A model generated the notes under the pieces. That model searched no databases and had not been told where the DNA came from. It saw only the letters and a program-made list of their open reading frames with translations. Of a stretch of 11,863 nt of DNA, positions 1 to 6,572 are shown piece by piece (positions within the stretch are counted from its first letter, which is position 1; every line of letters begins with the position of its first letter). The translations under genes were made by a program, and so were the position numbers. The DNA comes from an uncultured Bryobacterales bacterium (GTDB lineage: Bacteria; Acidobacteriota; Terriglobia; Bryobacterales; Bryobacteraceae). The stretch is from contig CALGAR010000157.1 of NCBI GenBank assembly GCA_937959285.1, positions 1-11,863 on the forward strand, written 5' to 3'.

Positions 1-749
1 GATTCGTCGCGCTGGCTGTCATCTTCGCAATTCCCGGCTTAATCCGGGAAGATAACGCAGCGCCCGGCATGAGCGAGCCCAACCGTGCCGCGGTTCCGTC
101 AAAGCCCCCTGCGCCTGCGGGGAATCTGGCGGGCGCCCTTGGCGAGCCGCAAAATGCGGCCGCCGAGATCGCGCGTCTCCGCGATGAGACCGACTCGGTG
201 TCGCCCGAGGAACTGGAGCAGGGCAACCGCGAAGCCGAAGAGGAGGAGGCTCCGCCGCCGCGGCCCGCCGCATCTGCGAGCCGGACAGCCGAGCCTGCCG
301 AAGTGACGCCAGCGACGAGCGGAGGCTCGCTTGACCATATGGTTCAAATCACCACGACCCCTTCCGGCGCCACATTGATTCTTGACAACAATCCGGAACT
401 GACCTGCATCACTCCATGCGCTGTCCCCATGCAGGAAGGGCGCCATACGGTCATTGCGAGGCTGAAGGGGTACCGCGAGTCGCTCAAGATTTTCAACGTT
501 CCTCAGGACACCTACGTGGTGGTTGGTTTGGAAATGCTGGCCGGGACTCTTGTCATCCGAACCGTTCCGGAAGGCGCGTCGATTTATATCGACGGGAAAT
601 TGCAGAATCAGGTGACTCCAGCCGTTTTGCGCCTGCCTGTGGGGATCCGGAAATTGCGGCTCGTGAAAAACGGGTTGCCGGCACAGAGCGATGAAGTAGA
701 AATACGAGATGGGGCGATCAAGAATTACGAATATTACTGGGGACGTTGA
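1..749 (+). CDS. Membrane-anchored protein with two PEGA domains, 5' end outside the window
   Basis: The reading frame (first full codon at base 3) is open to the left edge, so the gene starts upstream. The first 14 visible residues, FVALAVIFAIPGLI, look like a transmembrane helix. The ATG at 69 follows this helix, so it is probably internal. Counting from that Met, about 85 residues are a low-complexity Pro/Ala/Glu-rich linker. Two tandem PEGA-type beta domains follow: residues about 91-157 (TTTPSGATLILDN, then LKGYRE) and about 159-224 (RTVPEGASIYIDGK, then TPAVLRLPVG). PEGA domains are extracytoplasmic beta modules of surface or sensor proteins. The order helix, linker, PEGA repeats is common at the C terminus of bacterial Ser/Thr protein kinases, so a kinase domain may lie upstream; that is inference. 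The last 41 bases overlap the next gene. Confidence 0.8.
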   Translation, partial: FVALAVIFAIPGLIREDNAAPGMSEPNRAAVPSKPPAPAGNLAGALGEPQNAAAEIARLRDETDSVSPEELEQGNREAEEEEAPPPRPAASASRTAEPAEVTPATSGGSLDHMVQITTTPSGATLILDNNPELTCITPCAVPMQEGRHTVIARLKGYRESLKIFNVPQDTYVVVGLEMLAGTLVIRTVPEGASIYIDGKLQNQVTPAVLRLPVGIRKLRLVKNGLPAQSDEVEIRDGAIKNYEYYWGR

Positions 750-2136
750 GAGTTCTCTTTTTTCCTTTAATCGGCGCCGCTTTTTTTCACTGCTTGCGGC
801 GCTGGGCTCCGGATCCTTACCCACCGGCGCGGCTGAAACGGCAAAACAGGGGATGATCGTACGATCCGTCCGGCCGCTTGATCTGGAAATGCCGCTGGAC
901 GGATTCAGCACGTGGATCACGCCAATCGAGCGGTTTTTCGTCCGCAGCCATCATTACATCCCGAAGGTAGAGCTGCAAGAGTGGCGCCTGGACATTCAGG
1001 GTGAGGTGCAGAAGCAGGTCAGCCTTACGATGGCCGATCTGGAGAAACTGCCTCAAATTGAGGTGGTCGCCGTGCTCGAGTGCGCCGGGAATGGGCGCGG
1101 TTTGTACGAACCGTCCATGCCGGGGCTGCAATGGGAGTATGGAGCGGTTGGGAATGCGCGCTGGCGTGGGGTCCGGCTGGCCGATGTATTGAAGCTGGCG
1201 GGTCTGAAGGATTCGGCTCGGGAGGTGGTCTTTGACGGAGCGGATGTGCCGGTCGGCAAGATGCCTGACTTTCAACGCGCCCTTCCGCTGAACCGTGCCC
1301 TCCATCGCGATACGCTGCTTGCGCTCTCAATGAACGGGCGTCCTCTCCCATTGGAGCACGGCTATCCCCTCCGCCTCGTTGTACCCGGCTGGGCAGGCGA
1401 CTGCTGGACGAAATGGGTCCGGCGGATCAATGTGCTTCCGCAGGAGTTCGAGGGTTTCTTTATGAAATCCGCGTATCGCCATCCTCGAAATGCAGTTATG
1501 CCTGGATCCAGTGTCGATGCTGCTTCGATGGAGCCGGTGACCAGCCTGCGTGTGAAGTCGATCATTGCAAGCCCTCGCGAGGGCAGTGTCCTCGGGCCCG
1601 GCGCTGCTCGGATCCGCGGCGTTGCGTGGTCGGGAAAGGATCCGGTTCGCTCGGTAGAGGTATCGACGGATGCAGGCCGGACGTGGAAGGCGGCCCGTTT
1701 CGGAAAAGAGCAGGGGAGTTATGCGTGGCGGCTATGGGAGATGGAGTGGACCCCTCCGGGCCCCGGCTATTACACGCTCATGGCCAGAGCCACCGATAGC
1801 GCAGGGGACACCCAGCCATTCGTCCAGGAATGGAATCCATCCGGCTACCTCTACAATGCCGTTCACACGATTGGCGTTTCCGTTGCCAGGGAAGGGGATC
1901 GCCAGGAGCCTGCTCCCGCGATGCCGGGGAGGGGCGACTTTCCGCCGGAATTCCGGCGGGCTTGCCTATCCTGCCACGAAGACGACGTGATTGTGCAGCA
2001 GCGGCTCACGCGCGCACAATGGGACCGTGAAGTCGACAAGATGATTCGCTGGGGCGCGCCCGTAAAGCCCGAAGCTAAGAATTCGATTGTCGAGTTCCTG
2101 GCCGAGCGTTACGGGGCAAGGCCCCGTAAACGCTGA
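709..2136 (+). CDS. Tat-exported sulfite-oxidase-family molybdoenzyme with C-terminal cytochrome c motif
   Basis: The 475-residue protein has a twin-arginine signal (NRRRFFSLLAALGSG, residues 21-35). The molybdopterin domain (about 75-250) contains ECAGNGRG: Cys125 fits the Mo-ligand cysteine of the sulfite oxidase family and Arg130 its active-site arginine. A Mo-cofactor dimerisation domain follows (about 280-390; STDAGRTWKAA, WNPSGY). The C-terminal 60 residues carry CLSCH (419-423), a c-type heme site; Met445 is a candidate axial ligand. Family knowledge suggests periplasmic oxidation of sulfite or a related substrate, with electrons passing from Mo to heme within one chain; the substrate is not shown. 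The ATG at 709 lies inside the previous gene, but no later ATG, GTG or TTG precedes the Tat motif, so the overlap appears forced. MsrP is the main alternative, but the heme motif and length argue against it. Confidence 0.88.
   Translation: MGRSRITNITGDVESSLFSFNRRRFFSLLAALGSGSLPTGAAETAKQGMIVRSVRPLDLEMPLDGFSTWITPIERFFVRSHHYIPKVELQEWRLDIQGEVQKQVSLTMADLEKLPQIEVVAVLECAGNGRGLYEPSMPGLQWEYGAVGNARWRGVRLADVLKLAGLKDSAREVVFDGADVPVGKMPDFQRALPLNRALHRDTLLALSMNGRPLPLEHGYPLRLVVPGWAGDCWTKWVRRINVLPQEFEGFFMKSAYRHPRNAVMPGSSVDAASMEPVTSLRVKSIIASPREGSVLGPGAARIRGVAWSGKDPVRSVEVSTDAGRTWKAARFGKEQGSYAWRLWEMEWTPPGPGYYTLMARATDSAGDTQPFVQEWNPSGYLYNAVHTIGVSVAREGDRQEPAPAMPGRGDFPPEFRRACLSCHEDDVIVQQRLTRAQWDREVDKMIRWGAPVKPEAKNSIVEFLAERYGARPRKR
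2106..2133. terminator. Stem-loop at the convergent junction, possible shared 3'-end structure
   Basis: GCGTT ACGGGGC, loop AAG, then GCCCCGT A AACGC form a 12-bp stem with one bulged A. It lies in the last codons of the molybdoenzyme gene, directly before its stop at 2134-2136, and three bases from the stop of the opposing myo-inositol oxygenase gene. Neither side has a run of T, so it is not a classical intrinsic terminator. It could stabilise or define the 3' ends of both transcripts. Confidence 0.45.
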
Positions 2137-3000
2137 CTACCAATCGAGCTTGCCGGGGAGATATTCGTTGATCAGGTCCTCGTAGTAAGGCCGCAGTTTG
2201 TCCGGATCCGGACGGTGATGCGACTTTGAGTAGAGGTCGTAGGGATTGAACTTCCGGACCCACTCAAACATCTCGCGGTCGTGGTCGTTCATCAGGTAGT
2301 CGTAGGCGCCTTCCCGATGAATCGGATAGCACGAGTGATAGCGGATCATGTAGAGAGCCGGTTCCGGGAGACGGTCTTTCACAATGTGGTAAAGGTACTC
2401 GTCGTGTCCCCACGACATGTCGACGTTGTCGAGCCCAATGTTCTCCTCGTAGACTCCCAGGCGCGTCTGATACTCGGGCACTTGAGAGTCCGGGTTGTCC
2501 CGGAAGAACTCGTGGAACACGATCTTGTCGGACCACGCGCAGCCGACCGGGAATGTATCGCCGACCACGGCCCACTGCGGCTCGCCGAACAGGCATAGGA
2601 TCTTCCCGAGATCATGGATGAGTCCGGTGAGGATCATCCAGCGTGGATGGCCGTCGGCTCGAATGGCTTCGGCGGTTTGGAGATTGTGCTCGATCTGCGA
2701 AAGGTCGGTATCCGGATCGCTGTCATCGACCAGAGTATTTAAATACTCCAGAGCCTCCCAGACCGTCATGCTCCGACGCCGCGTGCCGATGTACTCCTTC
2801 TTCTTCCGAAGAACGAATTCTCGGGTTTGGTACGTATGGTTCAGACGGTAAAATTCGCGGACCCCGGGGGGCGTATTCCTGCTGTAGTCGCGGAACTCTT
2901 CCGGCTTTCGGTCTGCCCGGTACCGGGAGCCGACGAAATCGTCCCACTGGTTAAGGCCATCAAGCGGATTTGACTGTTGCGGTGGATGAGAACTGTTCAT
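2137..3000 (-). CDS. Inositol oxygenase (MIOX family, myo-inositol to D-glucuronate)
   Basis: The 287-residue product matches the length of eukaryotic MIOX (about 285). MIOX is a cytosolic HD-fold di-iron oxygenase that cleaves myo-inositol with O2 to give D-glucuronate. All six expected iron ligands are present with family-like spacing: His105 (IEHNLQ), His129 and Asp130 (LIHDLGK), His199 (WGHDEY), His222 (RYHSCYP) and Asp255 (FNPYDLYSKS). Lys133 matches the substrate-contacting lysine, and the DDFVGSRYR and YRLNHTYQT regions are also typical. The frame stays open upstream to 3120, but the ATG at 3000 has a strong GGGAGGGG ribosome binding site, and the longer version would run into fabH. 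It lies 52 bp downstream of fabH on the same strand, so co-transcription is possible. No inositol transporter or uronate gene is in view. Its stop directly abuts that of the molybdoenzyme gene. Confidence 0.93.
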   Translation of the reverse strand: MNSSHPPQQSNPLDGLNQWDDFVGSRYRADRKPEEFRDYSRNTPPGVREFYRLNHTYQTREFVLRKKKEYIGTRRRSMTVWEALEYLNTLVDDSDPDTDLSQIEHNLQTAEAIRADGHPRWMILTGLIHDLGKILCLFGEPQWAVVGDTFPVGCAWSDKIVFHEFFRDNPDSQVPEYQTRLGVYEENIGLDNVDMSWGHDEYLYHIVKDRLPEPALYMIRYHSCYPIHREGAYDYLMNDHDREMFEWVRKFNPYDLYSKSHHRPDPDKLRPYYEDLINEYLPGKLDW

Positions 3001-3052
3001 GCTTGCCCCTCCCGTTAACCACAGCGTAACAGATTCATGGCAAAAAGGCCTG

Positions 3053-4042
3053 TCAGAACTCCCACCGCCAGAGGTTCGCGCCCACCGTGTAGCCCGCCCC
3101 CACAGCGGCGAACACAACAAGATTCCCCTTTTTCAGCTTTCCGCTTTGAAGAGCGTCGTTGGTGGCAAGCGGGATGGTGGCGGCAGTGGTGTTGCCGTAG
3201 CGGTCAATATTGGTGATGACGCGGTCGCAGGGGATACCGAGACGCTCTGCCGCAGCCCTGATGATTCGAATGTTTGCCTGGTGCGGGATGAGGAGGCTAA
3301 CGTCGGAAGGCGTATATCCGTTCTTCTCAAGCAGTGTGGCGCAGCTTTCGTACATCTTGCGGACGGCATACTTGAACACCTGGCCTCCGTCCTGATGGAC
3401 GTAGTGCATTCGCTTTTCGACGGTTTCACGGCTCGCCGGAATCCGGCTTCCGCCGGCAGGCATGAAGAGGTATTTCCCTCCGGATCCGTCAATTTCGTTG
3501 TGAAACGAGATAAAGCCTTCCTCGCCGTCCTCGGCTGCCTCGACGACCATTGCGCCGGCGCCATCACCGAAGAGGACGCAGGTATTGCGGTCCGTGTAAT
3601 CGATGATGCGGGACATCGTGTCGGAGCCAATCACCAGCACTTTCCGGTGCATGCCTGACATCACGAAGTGGGCAGCGGTAGTCAGCCCAAATACGAAGCC
3701 GGCACAGGCGGCAACCAGGTCAAAGCCCCAGGCTCGGGTGGCTCCAAGGCGCTCCTGGACCAGGCAAGCGGTGGCGGGAAAAAACATGTCCGGCGTGACG
3801 GTGCAGACCAGAATGGCGTCCAACTCGGCGGCTTCGATTCCGCGCCGCTCTAAGGCGACCTTTGCTGCCTCAACCGCCATATCGGAGGTCGCAATCTCAG
3901 GCGGAGCGATGCGGCGCTCGCGGATGCCGGTTCGTTCGACAATCCATTGATCGCTGGTTTCGACCATCCTCTCAAGATCTTCATTTGTCAGCACCTGCGC
4001 GGGCGTATAGCACCCTACAGCGCTGATTTTGGCTCTATGCAA
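3053..4042 (-). CDS. fabH: 3-oxoacyl-ACP synthase III (KAS III)
   Basis: The 329-residue protein matches FabH, the cytosolic enzyme that condenses acetyl-CoA with malonyl-ACP to start fatty acid synthesis. The catalytic triad is visible: Cys113 (VAACAGFVFG), His254 (IPHQANIRI) and Asn284 (YGNTTAATIP). The N-terminal SDQWIVERTGIRERRI and the C-terminal GAGYTVGANLWRWEF are also typical. I place the start at a TTG (4042), giving MHRAKISAVGCYTP, because GGAGGA lies just upstream and this N terminus fits the family. An upstream in-frame TTG at 4063 would put that ribosome binding site inside the coding region. The gene stands outside any fatty acid cluster. It shares a 66-bp divergent intergenic region with the SprT-like gene, in which I found no convincing promoter, and may be co-transcribed with the inositol oxygenase gene downstream. 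Confidence 0.95.
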   Translation of the reverse strand: MHRAKISAVGCYTPAQVLTNEDLERMVETSDQWIVERTGIRERRIAPPEIATSDMAVEAAKVALERRGIEAAELDAILVCTVTPDMFFPATACLVQERLGATRAWGFDLVAACAGFVFGLTTAAHFVMSGMHRKVLVIGSDTMSRIIDYTDRNTCVLFGDGAGAMVVEAAEDGEEGFISFHNEIDGSGGKYLFMPAGGSRIPASRETVEKRMHYVHQDGGQVFKYAVRKMYESCATLLEKNGYTPSDVSLLIPHQANIRIIRAAAERLGIPCDRVITNIDRYGNTTAATIPLATNDALQSGKLKKGNLVVFAAVGAGYTVGANLWRWEF

Positions 4043-4108
4043 GAGTCCTCCAGGAAAAATCAAAAACTAGAACGGCAAATTCCCTTGATATGCTAAATTC
4101 TGTAGTCT

Positions 4109-4816
4109 ATGCAAGTCCAGACGGCCCTGTTCTTCGAAACCACAGAGCAGATCTATGCCCGCGTATTCCGGGAACTCAGGCCGAGGACACCCGTGCCGGA
4201 GGTCACGGTCCGCTTCTGCCGTTTTGCGAATGTAAACAGCAATATCCGGATGGAAGCCGGGAAGATTGAGGTGAGGATCAGCGACCTGCTGGAAGGAGCT
4301 CCCGCCCCGATTATGGAGGCGCTCGCGTGGATCCTTCTTTCCAAACTTTTCAAACGAGAGGTGCCGCGAATCTACCTCCATCGCTACCGCTTATATCTGA
4401 ACCGCCGGGATGTCCGGCGCAGCCTGCATCTTGTACGGCAGCAACGGGGCCGGAAGCTGTTGGACAGTCCGCGCGGCAAGTACTATGACCTTGAGGCCAT
4501 CTTCGAGGATTTGAATCTCCGGTATTTCAATGGATTGATGGCGCGCCCTCTGCTTGGGTGGAGCCGCCGTCCGTCCAGGAGCACGCTCGGGCACTATGAC
4601 CCGTCGCATAACGCGATTGTCATAAGCAAACTCCTCGACTGCCCGAAAGTGCCAGAGCTCGCCGTGCGATATGTTCTTTATCATGAGATGCTCCACCTCC
4701 GTTTTCCAGTGGAGCACCGAGGCACGCGGCGCTGCGTTCATACGCCTGAATTTCAGGCCGCGGAACGCGAATTCCCGCAGTGGGCGGAAGCGAAAGAAAT
4801 TCTAAAGCACCTTTAG
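4109..4816 (+). CDS. SprT-like zinc metallopeptidase domain protein
   Basis: The 235-residue protein ends in a SprT-like domain. DLNLRYFNGLM (134-144), LGWSRRPSRSTLGHYD (149-164) and the zinc motif HEMLH (192-196) follow in the family's order, with His211 in VHTPEF as the probable third zinc ligand. SprT-like proteins include the DNA-protein crosslink protease Spartan; most bacterial members have no known substrate. The first 120 residues are an extra segment I do not recognise, with a basic stretch (KREVPRIYLHRYRLYLNRRDVRRS) that might bind nucleic acid; that is inference. No signal peptide is visible, so it is probably cytosolic. No clear ribosome binding site precedes the ATG, so the start is the weakest point. 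The stop codon shares four bases with the opposing gene. Confidence 0.8.
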   Translation: MQVQTALFFETTEQIYARVFRELRPRTPVPEVTVRFCRFANVNSNIRMEAGKIEVRISDLLEGAPAPIMEALAWILLSKLFKREVPRIYLHRYRLYLNRRDVRRSLHLVRQQRGRKLLDSPRGKYYDLEAIFEDLNLRYFNGLMARPLLGWSRRPSRSTLGHYDPSHNAIVISKLLDCPKVPELAVRYVLYHEMLHLRFPVEHRGTRRCVHTPEFQAAEREFPQWAEAKEILKHL

Positions 4817-5346
4817 GCTCGGGACCAGGCTTGTGCGGCGTTTGGGGCTGGCATCCGCACCGAATGACTGACGGTTTCGAGCGCGCCCACAAGCCCCCTG
4901 ACATCCACTTTCCCGATGCCCAGCCGGTAGAGAGCAAGCCGGATGTGCACTTGCAGCAGAGCGCGGCGAAAACGGACATCCTGCTGCATCAAAGCCTTCG
5001 CCAGATCCGGCCGATCTTCCTCGGAATAAAGGACCATTAAACGGCCAGCCTCCTGCAGTCTCTGAAAATCACGCTTCAGCTGGCGGAGATATTGCCGGAA
5101 TATTGCGACCCTTTGCTTGCGGAGGCGCTGCGCAATCGATGGATGAAATCCAGGCTGCGACTTGAGGAAAGCGAATTCTTCGTCGTCGAGCAGCCGTTCC
5201 ATGGGACGATACCTTGAGGGGCGGAAACTCTCGAGCCAATGTGCATCGAACGAGCCGCGGGCTGGCCGCACGGCCATTCGAAGGAAATACGCCATAGTGA
5301 CTGCGACGGTCAGCGCCACAGCGAAGGAAACCCAAAGGATGGTCAT
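4813..5346 (-). CDS. Uncharacterised protein with one N-terminal membrane helix
   Basis: The 177-residue product has an N-terminal transmembrane helix (about residues 3-25) and then a charged, mostly helical region rich in Arg, Gln and Leu. Residues 71-135 look able to form amphipathic helices or a coiled coil. I recognise no enzymatic motif and no named family. The start is well supported: GGGAGG lies six bases before the ATG, and a good promoter sits about 20 bases upstream of the gene's 5' leader. The last four bases overlap the stop of the SprT-like gene on the other strand. The membrane protein upstream on the same strand ends 103 bp before this start, and the internal promoter suggests separate expression. 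Confidence 0.75.
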   Translation of the reverse strand: MTILWVSFAVALTVAVTMAYFLRMAVRPARGSFDAHWLESFRPSRYRPMERLLDDEEFAFLKSQPGFHPSIAQRLRKQRVAIFRQYLRQLKRDFQRLQEAGRLMVLYSEEDRPDLAKALMQQDVRFRRALLQVHIRLALYRLGIGKVDVRGLVGALETVSHSVRMPAPNAAQAWSRA

Positions 5347-5373
5347 CCGTAGCCTCCCAACAGCACCTTCAGA

Positions 5374-5402
5374 ATAATAACCGGAGAAAATGGCGAAGGC
5401 AA
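5374..5402 (-). promoter_or_regulatory. Predicted sigma-70-type promoter for the 4813-5346 gene
   Basis: On the minus strand, TTGCCT (5402-5397) and TATTAT (5379-5374) are separated by exactly 17 bases. They match four and five of six consensus positions. The predicted transcript start, near 5366, leaves a leader of about 20 bases containing the GGGAGG ribosome binding site. Assigned from sequence only. Confidence 0.5.
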
Positions 5403-5449
5403 TCGAATTTTAGTTCTGAAAAACGAGGCTAAAATTGGGTTCCTGGCGT

Positions 5450-6232
5450 TTATCGCCGCGAGGATCGCAGAAGTGAGGAGTTTAAGGAGTCGAGTTGCTG
5501 CAGTAATCGAGCTTCCGATTCCGCACTGAGACGGGCGCCAATCCGGCTTTTGACTACCTCGCTACTGCGTCTCAAGAAAACCAGCCACAGCAGTAAGCAC
5601 ACATTTGTGAGCGCCATTAGAGTGGTGCTCATCTGCCGCGTCATGTCATAGGACGTCATATCGCGCCAGAAAAGACCCACAGCGGTTACGAGAAAATACA
5701 GCGAGTACAGCGTCGTGTGAAGGATCGTATTGCGGCTTAACGGAACCGGATACCAGACGAGAAAGGCCGTAATGATCAGCAGGAAGACCACCAGGCTGGA
5801 CACAACTCCGCGCTCGATCAGGGAAGCAATCGTCAGCCACTCGAATCTCTTGGCGTCGGGAGGCATCTCAGGCAGCAGCGTCAGGATGGCAACGAGGACG
5901 GCAATGGTGAGGACGACGCGCATCGCCCACTGACTTAGCGTGGAGATACCCTCATATTTCTTAAGTACGAGTGAATAGAGCTCCAGTACTACCAGGATGA
6001 ACGCAAGCCAGACAACAGGCGCGGTCAAGAGAAATGCCCACCCGTAGTCTTTCCTGTCAAGGACGAAAACGGAGAGCAGCAGCAGGGATCGGGAGAGTTC
6101 GACGCCCAGGTAAAAAGCAAAGCAGCGGTACGTCCTCAGTAATCCGCTCCATGAGAGGCGGAATAAGACCAGTGCGTAGCCGACAATGCTGGACAACCAC
6201 AATCCATGTTCCAGGGGGGACATGTGGTGCAT
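5450..6232 (-). CDS. Uncharacterised integral membrane protein, about seven helices
   Basis: The 260-residue product is strongly hydrophobic. Likely helices lie at about residues 9-27, 36-57, 66-88, 102-120, 141-160, 170-189 and 203-220. A basic, helical tail of about 40 residues follows (RRSSEVVKSR onward, then LLQQLDSLNSSLLRSSRR), probably in the cytoplasm. I recognise no catalytic motif, cofactor site or named family. The tail could be a truncated coiled-coil output segment like those after membrane sensor modules, but no output domain follows. Neither the ATG at 6232 nor the one at 6223 has a Shine-Dalgarno sequence close by. Instead a 9-bp-stem hairpin ends seven bases before 6232. A 38-codon secreted-peptide gene lies 61 bp upstream on the same strand, so the two may be expressed together. 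Confidence 0.8.
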   Translation of the reverse strand: MHHMSPLEHGLWLSSIVGYALVLFRLSWSGLLRTYRCFAFYLGVELSRSLLLLSVFVLDRKDYGWAFLLTAPVVWLAFILVVLELYSLVLKKYEGISTLSQWAMRVVLTIAVLVAILTLLPEMPPDAKRFEWLTIASLIERGVVSSLVVFLLIITAFLVWYPVPLSRNTILHTTLYSLYFLVTAVGLFWRDMTSYDMTRQMSTTLMALTNVCLLLWLVFLRRSSEVVKSRIGARLSAESEARLLQQLDSLNSSLLRSSRR

Positions 6233-6239
6233 GGCGACT

Positions 6240-6265
6240 GAGGGGAGTACGTCTAGACTCCCCTC
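6240..6265 (-). promoter_or_regulatory. Perfect 9-bp hairpin in the leader of the seven-helix membrane protein gene
   Basis: GAGGGGAGT and ACTCCCCTC are perfect inverted repeats separated by eight bases. On the minus strand the stem starts 28 bases after the small peptide gene's stop and ends seven bases before the ATG at 6232. Its 5' arm contains GAGGGGAG, the only Shine-Dalgarno-like sequence near that start, and the 3' arm pairs with it. There is no T run, so an intrinsic terminator is unlikely. Translational control or RNA processing is possible. Confidence 0.5.
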
Positions 6266-6293
6266 ACGATTCTAACATCGCCAGCTCCTGCTA

Positions 6294-6410
6294 CTACCGA
6301 GTCCGGGCGGTCACGGTGCAGGGGGCGCAATCCGGATAGGGGACATGGTCCGCGGCAGCCACCACGACAAACTGCAGCGTCAGGATCATTGCAAGCAAAA
6401 ACTTCTTCAT
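6294..6410 (-). CDS. Small secreted-peptide gene (38 codons)
   Basis: A short gene encodes 38 residues. The first 20 (MKKFLLAMILTLQFVVVAAA) form a textbook Sec signal peptide: a lysine-positive start, a hydrophobic core and a small-residue Ala-Ala-Ala cleavage site. The predicted mature peptide is DHVPYPDCAPCTVTARTR, 18 residues with a CAPC (CxxC) pair. The ribosome binding site is near ideal, AAGGAG six bases before ATG. The gene ends with two stops in a row (TAG TAG). It lies 61 bp upstream of the seven-helix membrane protein gene on the same strand, with a hairpin between them. I know no family for it. It could be a signalling or redox-active peptide, or an unprocessed lipoprotein-like leader; function is unknown. 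A chance ORF is unlikely given the combined ribosome binding site and signal sequence. Confidence 0.6.
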   Translation of the reverse strand: MKKFLLAMILTLQFVVVAAADHVPYPDCAPCTVTARTR

Positions 6411-6572
6411 TTTGTTCTCCTTAGCGGGGTTTGAACTACCAGAACAAAGTTACAGCCGTCCCGGATTCAATAGGGGAGTGGCGTTTCAGATTTTCGATTT
6501 TCAGAACAGTTTGAATGTGGGATGCGGCTCTTTGCGTCGCAGCCTATAATTGAGCGGGATAGAGGGGCCGCG
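6411..6572. other. Divergent intergenic region with a consensus -10 box and a tandem heptamer
   Basis: This region separates the small peptide gene (minus) from the 6640-7098 gene (plus). On the plus strand it has a perfect TATAAT at 6545-6550 but no recognisable -35 at normal spacing, so it is only a tentative promoter. GATTTTC occurs twice in tandem at 6489-6502, which could be a regulator site or chance. I could not identify a promoter for the peptide gene on the minus strand. Confidence 0.3.

Noticed and set aside
99..920. 273-codon minus-strand frame opposite the PEGA and molybdoenzyme genes
   Set aside because: It crosses two supported genes on the other strand and reads as compositionally biased, with no motif.
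709..2136. Calling the molybdoenzyme MsrP, partner of the MsrQ at the far end
   Set aside because: It is longer than MsrP, has the dimerisation domain and a C-terminal heme motif, and lies over 9 kb from msrQ on the other strand.
3042..3055. T run after fabH on the minus strand as an intrinsic terminator
   Set aside because: Only a three-base stem can be formed around it, too weak for a terminator, and transcription into the inositol oxygenase gene remains plausible.
2999..3658. 219-codon plus-strand frame opposite fabH
   Set aside because: It is antisense to a confident FabH and its translation lacks recognisable features.
6489..6502. Tandem GATTTTC-GATTTTC as a CRISPR or iteron-like repeat
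   Set aside because: There are only two short copies, with no spacer structure or further copies nearby.
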